A stretch of 64,000 bases of DNA from JAMHWF01 sp964371405 (GCA_964371405.1 CAYJLV010000016.1:9428-73427), one strand, 5' to 3'; counted from the first letter of the stretch, positions 44,954 through 53,802 are shown. A program made the numbers and translations. Notes: generated from the letters alone by a model not told the origin.

Positions 44954-46276
44954 TCAGGTCAAACGATGCACGAGCCACAAGGCCAGCACGGGGAAGGTGA
45001 TCAGCAACGCCAGTCGGATGAAATCCCAGACGAGGAACGGCACCACGCCCTTGTACGTCTCGATCATCGGCACGTCGCGCGCCAGGCCGTTCATGATGTA
45101 GACGTTGAGCCCCACCGGCGGAAAGATCATGCCGATCTCGCACACCGTCAGGATCAGGATGCCGAACCACAGCGCCTTGTCGGTGGCGCCGAGGCCGAAG
45201 AAGTCCATGCCGAGAATCACCGGGAACAGCGTCGGCACGGTCAGCAGGATCATGCTCATCTCGTCCATCACGCAGCCCAGCACGACGTAGAAGATCATGA
45301 TCAGCGCCATCACGAGCAGCGGCGAGATCTCCATGTGGCCGACGATGCCGGCCAGTTCCACGGGCAGCTGCGACAGCGCCAGCGACGCGTTGATCATGTC
45401 GGCGCCGATGAAGATCAGGAAGATCATGCCGCTGGTCTGCGCCGTCGTGCGCACGGCGCTGACGAACTTGCTCCAGTTCAGCTCGCGGCGCATCAGGGTG
45501 ATCACGACGACCATGATGCAGCCGAACGAAGCTCCTTCGGTGGCGGTGAACAGGCCGCCGTAGATGCCGCCGAACACCACCAGGAAGATCGCCAGGATCG
45601 GCCACACCCGGCCCGCGGCGTGCAGCAGTTCGCTGCGCGAGGCCGCCCCGGCCGCCGGCGCGTGCTCGGGGTGGATGCGCACGATGACGGCGATCGCGAC
45701 GAGGTAGCCGAGCGCGGCCAGCAGCGCCGGCACGTAGGCGGCGAGGAACATCTTGGTGATGTTCTGCTCGGTCAGGATGGCGTAGACCATCAGCGTCACC
45801 GACGGCGGCAGCAGCACGCCCATCGTTCCGCCCGTGGCCAGCGCCGCGGTCGCCAGCCGGCCCGAATAGCCGATGCGCCGCATCTGCGGATAGGCGACCT
45901 GCGCGATCGTCGCCGTGGTCGCCACCGTCGAGCCGGAGATCGAGCCGAAGGCCGCGCACGCCAGCACCCCGGCCATCGCCATGCCGCCGCGGAAGCGCCC
46001 GAGCACTGCATTGGCGAAGTCGAACAGCGCCTTCGCCAGGCCGCCCTGTACGGCAATCGCGCCCATCAGCATGAACAGCGGGATCACCGACAGGTCGTAC
46101 ACCGAGACGCGGCCGTAGACGGCGCCCTTGAGGTGCGACAGCAGCGGCGTCCAACCCGACAGCACGACGTAGCCGATCGCGCCCGGCACGAACATCGAGA
46201 TGGCGATCGGCACCCGAATCGCCATCAGCACCAGCATGCCGGCGAACAACAGCAGCCCGATTTGCAGCGTGCTCAT
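44954..46276 (-). CDS. dctM: TRAP transporter large permease, DctM family
   Basis: This 440-residue integral membrane protein has about 12-13 segments. Motifs include IPLFMLMGAIAVQGG, FGSISGSTVATTATIA and GVLLPPSVTLMVYAILTEQNI. It forms the ion-coupled pore with DctQ. It overlaps dctQ by 4 bases and is 40 bases upstream of dctP. The operon order Q-M-P differs from the classical P-Q-M but is common in Burkholderiales. Confidence 0.95.
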   Translation of the reverse strand: MSTLQIGLLLFAGMLVLMAIRVPIAISMFVPGAIGYVVLSGWTPLLSHLKGAVYGRVSVYDLSVIPLFMLMGAIAVQGGLAKALFDFANAVLGRFRGGMAMAGVLACAAFGSISGSTVATTATIAQVAYPQMRRIGYSGRLATAALATGGTMGVLLPPSVTLMVYAILTEQNITKMFLAAYVPALLAALGYLVAIAVIVRIHPEHAPAAGAASRSELLHAAGRVWPILAIFLVVFGGIYGGLFTATEGASFGCIMVVVITLMRRELNWSKFVSAVRTTAQTSGMIFLIFIGADMINASLALSQLPVELAGIVGHMEISPLLVMALIMIFYVVLGCVMDEMSMILLTVPTLFPVILGMDFFGLGATDKALWFGILILTVCEIGMIFPPVGLNVYIMNGLARDVPMIETYKGVVPFLVWDFIRLALLITFPVLALWLVHRLT

Positions 46277-46791
46277 TGCGCCGCCTCCCCGTGCGGCGCG
46301 CGCATCTGGCGCGTGGCCTGGACCACGCCGATCACGATGCACAACATCAGCCCCGGCAGCATCAGCGCATAGGCGATCCACAGCGGCAGGCCCATCAGCA
46401 TCGAGCGCTCGCCGGCGTCGTGGATATCGATGCTGCCGACGGCCACGCGCCACGCCACCAGCGCCAGCACGGCCGTGTAGAGCAGCGTTCCCATCGCATC
46501 GAGGCGCCGCTGGGTGGACGCGCGCGCGCCGGTGGTGAAGAAGTCGACGATGATGTTGGCGCGCCGGAACTGCGTGTACGGCAGGAACGACGCGACGACG
46601 ACGGCGCAGCCGAGTTGCACCAGCTCGACGTCGCCCAGGATCGGGTGCGAGAAGAAGGCGCGGCCGATGACGCTCACTGTCGTCATGCAGGCGATGCCGA
46701 TCAGCACCAGCGCGCCGATCGCCGCGCTGATATCGCATAGGCGCTCGAGCCAGCGCAGCCCGTGCGCGGACTCGGGGTTTGTGGACTCCAC
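46273..46791 (-). CDS. dctQ: TRAP transporter small permease, DctQ family
   Basis: This 172-residue protein has four predicted transmembrane segments, with VSVIGRAFFSHPILGDVELVQ in the first conserved loop. It heterodimerises with DctM. It is the first gene of the TRAP operon. An FNR-like box (46841-46854) and a LysR-type box (46917-46933) lie upstream, so low-oxygen and effector control are both likely. Confidence 0.93.
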   Translation of the reverse strand: MESTNPESAHGLRWLERLCDISAAIGALVLIGIACMTTVSVIGRAFFSHPILGDVELVQLGCAVVVASFLPYTQFRRANIIVDFFTTGARASTQRRLDAMGTLLYTAVLALVAWRVAVGSIDIHDAGERSMLMGLPLWIAYALMLPGLMLCIVIGVVQATRQMRAPHGEAAQ

Positions 46792-46840
46792 TATTTTGTC
46801 TCCTCGTGTGGGGTGCGCTGCAATGGCGCCGTCCTGATTA

Positions 46841-46854
46841 TTGATTCAGGTCAA
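46841..46854 (-). promoter_or_regulatory. FNR/DNR-like box upstream of the TRAP operon
   Basis: TTGATTCAGGTCAA matches TTGAT-N4-ATCAA in 9 of 10 fixed positions. Its centre is about 56 bases from the dctQ ATG, so with a -41.5 placement transcription would start about 15 bases before the ATG. It is the strongest FNR-like match seen in the window. Confidence 0.65.
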
Positions 46855-46916
46855 AACGCAGGCGCGCAGTCTAGAAAGACGGCCGTCCCACGCACAGATG
46901 ACGCGATTCGGCCCGC

Positions 46917-46933
46917 GATAACGCCTCGCTATC
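46917..46933. promoter_or_regulatory. Second copy of the LysR-type box
   Basis: GATAACGCCTCGCTATC differs from the box at 41595-41611 at two positions, keeping the GATA-N9-TATC symmetry and the following TATCAT. It lies 126 bases before dctQ and next to a decayed LysR fragment, mirroring the LysR-box-operon layout at 41.6 kb. Confidence 0.6.
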
Positions 46934-46945
46934 ATAAACTGCAAG

Positions 46946-46981
46946 AAGCTGCCCAAAGCGATCCGCGAGCTCGAGCGCGCG
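46946..46981 (+). pseudogene. Remnant of a LysR-type regulator gene
   Basis: The translation KLPKAIRELERA resembles the end of the LTTR recognition helix (ALTKMVRELERE in the gene at 41645). The DNA is identical for 16 bases in a row and about 26 of 36 overall. It starts 13 bases after the LysR-type box; the start and most of the gene are missing. It is short, and RELE motifs are common in LTTRs, so certainty is limited. Confidence 0.35.
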
Positions 46982-47041
46982 GCCGTTGCCCGGCCAGCAA
47001 GCGATCGAGCAGCGGCCGGTCGGCGCCGCCGCCGTGGGGTC

Positions 47042-47815
47042 TCAGCGGCCCGCCAGCGTCTCGCTCAGACGCAGCGACTCGCTGCGCAGCAGTGCCGCGA
47101 CCTCGTCGCGTCGCGCGCCGGCCAGTCGTTGGCTGACGGCGACGACGCTCAGCGCCGCATAGGGCATGCCCAGGCGCGTCGGGATCGCGACGCCGATGCC
47201 GGTGACTCCGGGGATCAGGTCGCCGTCGTTGAGCGCATAGCCGAGGCGGCGCGCGCGGCCGATCATGTCGCGCAACACCTTCTCGGAGAGCTTGCCGTAG
47301 CGACCGAGACGCGGCCGGTTCCTGGCGATCAGGTCGTCGGCCTCGTCGTCGGGCAACGCGGCGATCAGCGCGACGCCGGCGACCGTGCTGCCCAGCGGGC
47401 GGCGCTCGCCGACCATCTGCGTCAGCACCTTGATCGGGTAGCTGCCCTCCATGCGTTCGATCACGACGCTGTCGCGATCGTTGCGCGTGGTCAGAAAGAC
47501 GGTGTCTCCGGTCGCCCGTGCCAGCCGCACCAGCACCGGGCGGCACAGCCGGCGCAGGTCGAACTGGCTGTCGGCGGCGAGGCCGAGTTCGTAGGCAAGC
47601 TGCCCCAGGAAGTACAGCTTGTGCGCGCCCTGCTGCATCAACAACCCGTGCTCGCACAGCGACGCCAGGATGCGATGCGCCGTCGGTGCCTTCAGGCCGC
47701 TGTCGCGAACCGCCTGCGCCAGCGTGAGACCGGCCGAGTTATGCGTCGCCACATGCTTGAGCAACTGGACCGCGCGGTCGATGCTCTGCGTGCCTGTCGG
47801 AGATCGCGCTTCCAT
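47042..47815 (-). CDS. IclR family transcriptional regulator
   Basis: This 257-residue protein has an N-terminal winged HTH (SIDRAVQLLKHVATHNSAGLT, in part, then LKAPTAHRILASLCEHGLL) and a C-terminal IclR effector domain with GSTVAGVALIAALP and PGVTGIGVAIP. ATG at 47815 is preferred over GTG at 47836 because AAGG precedes it. It is divergent from a FAD oxidoreductase gene, its likely target. The gap holds direct repeats and a palindrome. Confidence 0.92.
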   Translation of the reverse strand: MEARSPTGTQSIDRAVQLLKHVATHNSAGLTLAQAVRDSGLKAPTAHRILASLCEHGLLMQQGAHKLYFLGQLAYELGLAADSQFDLRRLCRPVLVRLARATGDTVFLTTRNDRDSVVIERMEGSYPIKVLTQMVGERRPLGSTVAGVALIAALPDDEADDLIARNRPRLGRYGKLSEKVLRDMIGRARRLGYALNDGDLIPGVTGIGVAIPTRLGMPYAALSVVAVSQRLAGARRDEVAALLRSESLRLSETLAGR

Positions 47816-47908
47816 AATGTGGAGCCTTGTTGACACTGGTTTGCACTGCTGAATACAGTGGCTGCATCCGCCCGTATCGGAACCTGCAGTCTACATTGTG
47901 GAAGCTTG
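47812..47908. promoter_or_regulatory. Divergent promoter with direct repeats between IclR and FAD genes
   Basis: CCATAATGTGGAGCCTTG (47812-47829) and CTACATTGTGGAAGCTTG (47891-47908) agree in 13 of 18 positions, 79 bases apart. TTGACA (47830-47835) and TACAGT (47854-47859), 18 bases apart, form a plausible plus-strand promoter. CACTG-N7-CAGTG (47844-47860) is an inverted repeat within it. These look like IclR operators; the IclR ATG overlaps the first repeat. Confidence 0.5.
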
Positions 47909-47941
47909 CAGGCGATGACAGCGTCCAAGGAGATCGTCCAG

Positions 47942-49348
47942 ATGGCACAGAGCCTCAACCATGCGCATTTCGACGTCGTCGTGCTCGGCGGCGGCGCCTC
48001 CGGCATCGCCGCGTCCGCAGCGGCAGCGAAGAACGGCCGCAAGACGCTCATCGTCGAGTCGGGCACGATGCTCGGCGGCGAACTGCTCAGCGGCATGTCG
48101 CTCGACGGCGTGCTCAACGCGCGCGGCGAATACGTCGTCGGCGGCATCTCCGACGAGCTGTTCGCCGAGTGCCGCGAAATGGGCGGGTTCATCGGCCCGC
48201 TGCATGACCATCGGCTGATCTGCTACGTCTGCGTCGACCCCGAAATCATGAAGATCGCCGTCATGCGCGTGCTCGAGCGCCACGGCGTCACGCCGTGGCT
48301 GCAGACCTTCGCCGAGGACGTCGTCGTGCGCGACGGCGTCGTCAGCGGCCTCGTCGTCGTCAACAAGAGCGGGCGCACGCTGGTCAGCGCCGACTGGTTC
48401 ATCGACTGCTCGGGCGACGGCGACCTCGCCGTGCGCGCCGGCGCGCCCTTCGAGCTGAGCGACGCCAGCGGCGACCTGCAGCCGCTGTCGCTGATGTTCC
48501 GCATGAGCAATGTCGACACGCCGGCGCTGCTGCGCTTCGCACAGGCCAACGTCGAGTCGCTGGCGCTCGGCGAGAGCGACTACATCCGCGGCAACCTGAG
48601 CGACCGCCAGCTCGTCGACAAGCTCGTCGAGCAGGGCGAGCCGTCGGTGTTCTTCAAGAGCGAAGGACCGTTCCTCGGCGACGCGATCCGCCGCGGCGAT
48701 CTGGCGCCGACCGCGCTGATCATGATCCAGCCGACCTCGAAGGCGCGGCGCGAGGTCTGCGTCAACGCCACACGCATCGGCGGCAACATCGACGGCACCG
48801 ACACGGCCGCCGTCAGCGCCACCGTCGGAGCGCTGATGGAGCAGGTGTGGAAGACGGCCGGCTTCCTCAGGAAGCACCTGCCTGGTTTCGAGCAGTCGAC
48901 GTTCGCCGGCCTGGCGCCGCGCGTCGGCGTGCGCGAGACGCGCCGCGTCATGGGCGACTACGTGCTGACCCGGGACGACGTCGTCAGCGGGCGCAAGTTC
49001 CCCGACAGCGCCGTCGCCAAGGGCGCGCAGCACGTCGACATCCACCAGTCGGGCACGACGCAGATCCGCATCCCGATCGCCAACGGCGGCTCGTACGACA
49101 TTCCGTTCGGCTGCCTGCTGCCGCTCGGCCTGAAGAACGTGATGGTCGCCGGCCGCTGCCTGTCGGCCACGCGCGAGGGCATGGGCACGGCGCGCACGAT
49201 GGGCCCGTGCATGGCGATGGGCGAGGCGACCGGCACGGCGGCTGCGCTGTGCGCCGAACGCGGTCACACTGAGGTGCGGCAGCTCGCCGTGCGCGATCTG
49301 CAGCAGCGGCTGAGGCACAACGGCGCCGTGATCGACGGCGTGTACTGA
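47942..49348 (+). CDS. FAD-dependent oxidoreductase (FAD_oxidored family)
   Basis: This 468-residue flavoprotein has an N-terminal Rossmann motif VVVLGGGASGIAASAAAAKNG (the GxGxxG-type loop, in part), DWFIDCSGDGDLAVRAGAPFE, and the C-terminal FAD contact LKNVMVAGRCLSATREGMGT. It has no signal peptide. The family covers diverse dehydrogenases and is often found with TctC genes, as here. The ATG at 47942 was chosen because AAGGAG precedes it. The substrate is unknown. Confidence 0.87.
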   Translation: MAQSLNHAHFDVVVLGGGASGIAASAAAAKNGRKTLIVESGTMLGGELLSGMSLDGVLNARGEYVVGGISDELFAECREMGGFIGPLHDHRLICYVCVDPEIMKIAVMRVLERHGVTPWLQTFAEDVVVRDGVVSGLVVVNKSGRTLVSADWFIDCSGDGDLAVRAGAPFELSDASGDLQPLSLMFRMSNVDTPALLRFAQANVESLALGESDYIRGNLSDRQLVDKLVEQGEPSVFFKSEGPFLGDAIRRGDLAPTALIMIQPTSKARREVCVNATRIGGNIDGTDTAAVSATVGALMEQVWKTAGFLRKHLPGFEQSTFAGLAPRVGVRETRRVMGDYVLTRDDVVSGRKFPDSAVAKGAQHVDIHQSGTTQIRIPIANGGSYDIPFGCLLPLGLKNVMVAGRCLSATREGMGTARTMGPCMAMGEATGTAAALCAERGHTEVRQLAVRDLQQRLRHNGAVIDGVY

Positions 49349-49428
49349 ACTGTCGAGCTGCGAGACGCTCGCGAAGCCGCATCGCGTCGCAGCGTTGCAG
49401 GGCGGGTTGCTTGGTCGAGGAGACACAC

Positions 49429-50403
49429 ATGCGAAGAACGGTTCTGAAGTTTCTGGGGTTGGCGGCTGCGGCTGCGACCATGGCGATGGCCGCGCAGGCG
49501 CAGGACTTTCCGGCGCGTCCGATGAAGATCGTCGTCCCGTTCGCGCCGGGCGGCTCGACGGACGTGATGGCGCGCCTCGTCGCCGAGGGCTTGACGTCGC
49601 GGCTGCACCAGCAGGTCGTCGTCGAGAACAAGGCCGGCGCGGGCGGCAACCTCGGCGCCGACCTCGTCGCCAAGGCGGCGCCCGACGGTCACACGCTCGT
49701 CATGGGCTCGATCGGCACGCACGCGACGAACAGCCTGATCTACCCGCAGATGCCGTACGACACGCTCAAGGACTTCGAGCCGGTGACGCAGGTGGCGGCC
49801 GTGACGCTGGTGCTGGTGACGCATCCGTCGCTGGGCGTCGGCTCCGTCAAGGAACTGGTCGCGCTGCTCGAGAAGCAGCCGGATCGCTACAACTATGCGT
49901 CGGGCGGCATCGGCGCGTCGCAGCACCTGGCGGGCGAGCTGTTCAAGTACATGACGAAGACGCGCATGCTGCATGTGCCGTACAAGGGCAGCGCCAGTGC
50001 TCTCAACGACCTGCTCGCGGGTCGCGTGCCGATCATGTTCGCCGACCTTCCGCTCGTGCTCGCCCACGTGCAGAGCGGCAGCCTGAAGGCGCTCGCCGTC
50101 GGCGACGCGCGACGCAGCCTGGCGCTGCCCGACGTGCCGACCGTGGCCGAGGCGGGGATTCCCGGCTACACGGCAGCCGCGTGGTACGGCCTGTTCGCGC
50201 CGGCACGCACCGCCGCGCCCGTCATCGCGAAGCTGCAGGCCGAAGTCGCGGCCATCCTGCAACAGCCCGATGTGCGCAAGCGCATGACGGATCTCGGCGC
50301 GACGCCGATCGGCAGCAAGCCGTCGGAGTTTCGCGAGTTCCAGCGCAGCGAGATGAAGCGCTGGAAGGAAGTGGTCGACAGCGCGGCGATCCGCATGGAA
50401 TGA
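49429..50403 (+). CDS. TctC ('Bug') family solute receptor
   Basis: This 324-residue periplasmic receptor has a signal peptide (about 1-24, ending MAAQAQD). The mature sequence has FPARPMKIVVPFAPGGSTDV, ENKAGAGGNLGADLVAKA and MPYDTLKDFEPVTQVA, all Bug signatures for carboxylate ligands. GAGGAGA precedes the ATG. It is 80 bases after the FAD gene and overlaps the following MFS gene by 4 bases (ATGA), so FAD-Bug-MFS form one operon. Confidence 0.94.
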   Translation: MRRTVLKFLGLAAAAATMAMAAQAQDFPARPMKIVVPFAPGGSTDVMARLVAEGLTSRLHQQVVVENKAGAGGNLGADLVAKAAPDGHTLVMGSIGTHATNSLIYPQMPYDTLKDFEPVTQVAAVTLVLVTHPSLGVGSVKELVALLEKQPDRYNYASGGIGASQHLAGELFKYMTKTRMLHVPYKGSASALNDLLAGRVPIMFADLPLVLAHVQSGSLKALAVGDARRSLALPDVPTVAEAGIPGYTAAAWYGLFAPARTAAPVIAKLQAEVAAILQQPDVRKRMTDLGATPIGSKPSEFREFQRSEMKRWKEVVDSAAIRME

Positions 50404-51578
50404 TCGCGCGCCGCCTGGCGCTGGCCGGCGCCGCGTCGTTCGCAACGATGGCCGCGCTGCGCGTCTGCGACCCGCTGCTGCCGCGCCTGGCGAGCGAGTT
50501 CGCCGTCGGCACCGGACGCGCCGGCCACACCGTCTCGGCGTTCGCCATCGCCTACGGCGTCGCGCTGCTGGCCTACGGGCCGCTGGCCGACCGCATCGGC
50601 AAGTTCACCGTCGTCACGCTGGCCACGCTGGCCTGCGCGGCGGGGGCGCTGGCCTGCTCCGTGGCGCCGTCGTTCGAGTCGCTGGTCGCCGCGCGCGCGC
50701 TGTCGGGCGCGGCGGCGGCCGGCGTCACGCCGCTGGCGATGGCGTGGATCGGCGACAGCGTGCCCTACGAGCGCCGCCAGGCAGTGCTGGCGCGGCTGAT
50801 CGGCGCGACGACGCTGGGCATGATCGCGGCGCAGGTGTTGGGCGGCGTGCTCGCCGACACGATCGGCTGGCGCAGCGCCTTCGCGCTGCTGGCGCTGCTG
50901 TTCGCCTTCGTCGGCGCGTTCATGGCGCTCGAGCTGCGCCGCGGCGGCGATGCGGTCGCAGAGCCGTCGCCGGCCGCGCCCTCGACGCTCGACGCCATGC
51001 GCAGCGTGCTCGGCGGCGCGTGGCCGCGTCGCGTGCTGCTGTTCGCCTTCGTCGAAGGCATGTTCGTGTTCGGCGGGCTCGCGTTCCTGCCGGCGCATCT
51101 GCACCAGACCTTCGGGCTGTCGATGGGTGCAGCGGGCAGCGTCGTCGTGCTCTATGCAGCCGGGGGTCTGCTCTACAGCCGCCACGCGAGCACGCTACTG
51201 CGCCGCTGCGGCGAAGCCGGCCTGGCCCGTGTCGGCGGCGGGCTCATGTGCATCTACTTCGCGCTGCTCGCCGTGCTGCCGTCGTGGCCCTGGGCGCTCG
51301 CCGCCTGCCTGGCGGGCGGGCTCGGCTTCTACATGCTGCACAACACGCTGCAGACGCACGCGACGCAGATGGCGCCTACGCTGCGTGCCACGGCGGTGAC
51401 GACGTTCTCGTCGTCGCTGTTCCTCGGTCACTCGCTGGGCGTGGCAGCGGCCGCCGCCGTCGTCGACCGGCACTCGGCGATTCCCGTGTTCGCCGTGTCG
51501 GCGTTGGCGCTGCCGGTGCTGGCGTGGTGCTTTGCGGCGGCGGTGCAGCGGCGACAGGCGCAGTCGCACAGCTCGTGA
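50400..51578 (+). CDS. MFS transporter
   Basis: This 392-residue protein has 12 transmembrane segments. The motif A loop is GPLADRIGKFTVV. The N-half has ALSGAAAAGVTPLAMAWIGD, resembling the Bcr/CflA or arabinose-efflux-like families. Its ATG overlaps the Bug gene stop. Its stop is contiguous with the 5' end of a transposase reading frame, so an insertion sequence abuts the gene. Substrate unknown. Confidence 0.9.
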   Translation: MIARRLALAGAASFATMAALRVCDPLLPRLASEFAVGTGRAGHTVSAFAIAYGVALLAYGPLADRIGKFTVVTLATLACAAGALACSVAPSFESLVAARALSGAAAAGVTPLAMAWIGDSVPYERRQAVLARLIGATTLGMIAAQVLGGVLADTIGWRSAFALLALLFAFVGAFMALELRRGGDAVAEPSPAAPSTLDAMRSVLGGAWPRRVLLFAFVEGMFVFGGLAFLPAHLHQTFGLSMGAAGSVVVLYAAGGLLYSRHASTLLRRCGEAGLARVGGGLMCIYFALLAVLPSWPWALAACLAGGLGFYMLHNTLQTHATQMAPTLRATAVTTFSSSLFLGHSLGVAAAAAVVDRHSAIPVFAVSALALPVLAWCFAAAVQRRQAQSHSS

Positions 51579-52495
51579 AAGCCGCGACGGAATTCGACTT
51601 GGGAGCGGCCCGGCAGCTTCATGACGGGTGCTTCCGGTACCCCCTGCCCGACATGTGCGAGGTGCTGGCCGTGAGCATCAGCGGCTACCGCGCCTGGCGC
51701 CGTGGCGGCAAGCCCGACCGTACGCGTCCGACGGACCCGCAGGCCGTGACCTTGATCAAGGCCATCCACGCCGCGGTCAGGGCCGCCTACGGCTCGCGGC
51801 GCATGCACCGCGAGCTGCAGGGCCGAGACCATTGCATCGGCCTGCGCCGCGTGGAGCGGCTGATGCGCGAGCACGGCATCCGGGCGCGCCACAAGCGGCG
51901 CTACAAGGCGACGACGGACTCCAGGCACTCGATGCCGGTGGCCGAGAACCTGCTGGCGCGCAACTTCACGCCCGAGGCGCCGAACCGGGTCTGGACGGGC
52001 GACATCACGTACATCCAGACCGGCGAAGGCTGGCTGTACCTGGCCATCGTGCTGGACCTGTTCAACCGCGAGATCGTCGGCTGGTCGATCAAGCCGCGGA
52101 TGACCGCCGACATCGTCACCGACGCGCTGACCATGGCCTGGTTCCGGCGCAAGCCCGGTGCAGGCGTGATCTTCCACAGCGACCGCGGCAGCCAGTACGC
52201 CAGCCAGGCCATGACCACCAAGCTCACCGAGTACGGCATGACCGCCTCGATGAGCCGCAAGGGCAACTGCTGGGACAACGCGCCCACCGAGAGCTTCTTC
52301 AACAGCCTGAAGAACGAGCGCGTGCACGGCACGACCTACGCGACCAGAGCCGATGCGCAGGCCGACCTGTTCGACTACATCGAGGTGTTCTACAACCGGA
52401 GTCGCCGCCACTCCACGCTGGGCTACAGCTCGCCAGTTCGGTTCCTCGAGAACTGGATCAGCAAGCATGCTGCTCAGCAATCCCTGGCGGCATAA
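51575..52495 (+). CDS. IS3-family transposase OrfB
   Basis: This 306-residue product from a GTG at 51575 (ATG at 51653 is an alternative) covers the integrase core. It has HTH_21 with AAYGSRRMHRELQGR, then rve domain DDE residues: Asp in WTGDITYIQ, Asp in FHSDRGSQY, and Glu in PTESFFNSLKNE. The residues before LHDGCFRYPLPDM have no clear homology and probably came from the flanking DNA. No orfA (HTH_Tnp_1) precedes it, so the element is 5'-truncated. Confidence 0.9.
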   Translation: MKAATEFDLGAARQLHDGCFRYPLPDMCEVLAVSISGYRAWRRGGKPDRTRPTDPQAVTLIKAIHAAVRAAYGSRRMHRELQGRDHCIGLRRVERLMREHGIRARHKRRYKATTDSRHSMPVAENLLARNFTPEAPNRVWTGDITYIQTGEGWLYLAIVLDLFNREIVGWSIKPRMTADIVTDALTMAWFRRKPGAGVIFHSDRGSQYASQAMTTKLTEYGMTASMSRKGNCWDNAPTESFFNSLKNERVHGTTYATRADAQADLFDYIEVFYNRSRRHSTLGYSSPVRFLENWISKHAAQQSLAA

Positions 52496-52522
52496 GTGCG
52501 ACCCGCTGGAAGACGAAATTCG
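51579..52522 (+). mobile_element. Truncated IS3-family insertion sequence
   Basis: The span holds OrfB but no OrfA and no left inverted repeat. The left boundary directly touches the MFS stop codon; the right end is somewhere between 52496 and 52530, before the DUF1016 fragment starts. I could not identify terminal repeats. It is probably immobile unless helped by a full copy elsewhere. Confidence 0.7.
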
Positions 52523-52788
52523 ATGGGCACCTCAGCCTTCCCGGACATGAAGGGCTTCTCGCGCGCCAACTTGATGTACATGCGCGCCTTTGCCGAGGCC
52601 TGGCCGGAGCCGCCAATCGTCCAACAGCTTGTTGGACGATTGCCATGGGGGCACAACCTGGTGCTGCTGACACGCCTGAAAGACAGTGCGCAGCGCGTGG
52701 CCTACGCCCGCGCCGCCATCGACCACGGCTGGTCGCGCAACGTGCTGAACATCCACATCGAAACCCGCCTGCTGGAACGCACCGGCGC
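52523..52788 (+). pseudogene. DUF1016 (YhcG-like) N-terminal domain fragment
   Basis: This translates to FPDMKGFSRANLMYMRAFA, then GHNLVLLTRLKDSAQRVAYA and WSRNVLNIHIETRLLERTGA, which is the N-terminal helical domain of DUF1016/YhcG-type PDDEXK proteins. The N-terminal portion before FPDMKG is missing, replaced by insertion-sequence DNA, and the C-terminal nuclease domain is lost at about 52788, where the GIY-YIG fragment begins. Confidence 0.75.
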
Positions 52789-53787
52789 CTGTACGCGGTG
52801 CGTTTGGATCACCTTCGCAAGCTGCCCGAGGCGCACGCACTGCTGGCCGGGCTGGACAAGCCTGGTTTGCTGTCGGAAGCACCAGCAACGCCGGCCGACG
52901 TGGATGCATTGGACGGAGATGAATTGCTCGCCGAGCTGGGTGTCGGCAGCGACTCATCCAACCATGCAGACATCACCGTGCTCCGCCATGTTCGCTCCCA
53001 CGCCGAGAGACAGGCCGCGGAGGAGATCGCCGAGCGCACGCCGTGCGAGGACTTCGACAAGTTCCAGCCGCTGTTCGAGCGCGTGGAGCGCGAACTCAAC
53101 GATGGCCTGCGCAAGGCGATTCCGTTCAAGGGCGAAGCCAGCATCAAGCAGGGGAGCTTCTTCGTCGTCGGCGGGCAGTTCGCCTACGTGGCGGAGAAGG
53201 CCGAAGAGTTCCAGACCAGCAGCGGACAGCCCGATGCGAGGCTGCGGCTCATCTACGGCAACGGGACCGAAAGCAATCTGCTGATGCGGTCGCTGCAGAA
53301 GGCGCTGACGCAGGACGGCAATGGGCGGCGACTCAGCGACCCGTATGCCGGCCCGCTATTCGGTGATACAGCCGAGCCGGACGACATCGAGACCGGCACG
53401 ATCTACGTGCTGCGCAGCCTATCCAAGCACCCGTTCGTTTCCGAGCACCGAATGCTGATTCACAAGATCGGCGTCACGGGCGGCAAGGTCGAGACGCGCA
53501 TCGCCGACGCCGAGAACGATGCGACGTACCTGCTGGCTCCCGTCGAGATCGTGGCCGCGTACAAGCTGCATAACCTCAGCCGAAGCAAGATGGAGAACAT
53601 CTTTCATCGCCTGTTCGGCGCCGTGCAGCTCGACCTGACCATCGAGGATCGATTCGGCAAGCCGGTGAAGCCGAGGGAGTGGTTCGTCGTGCCGCTGCAC
53701 GTGATCGACGAGGCGGTCGAGCGCATTCGAGACGGGACGATCACCGAGCTTGTCTACCACCCGCAGACGGCCAGGCTCGTCGGATAG
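52789..53787 (+). pseudogene. GIY-YIG nuclease-family gene, 5'-truncated
   Basis: This 332-codon frame has no plausible ATG near its start (LYAVRLDHLRKLPEAH). The C-terminal GIY-YIG/T5orf172-like domain is intact: TGTIYVLRSLSKHP, IHKIGVTGGKVETRI, NLSRSKMENIFHRLFGAVQ, and DRFGKPVKPREWFVVPL. The N-terminal part of the family is absent. It could still be translated from GTG at 52798. The junction with DUF1016 is seamless, so this is a recombination scar. Confidence 0.75.
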
Positions 53788-53802
53788 CCCTCCTGGCCGT
53801 TC

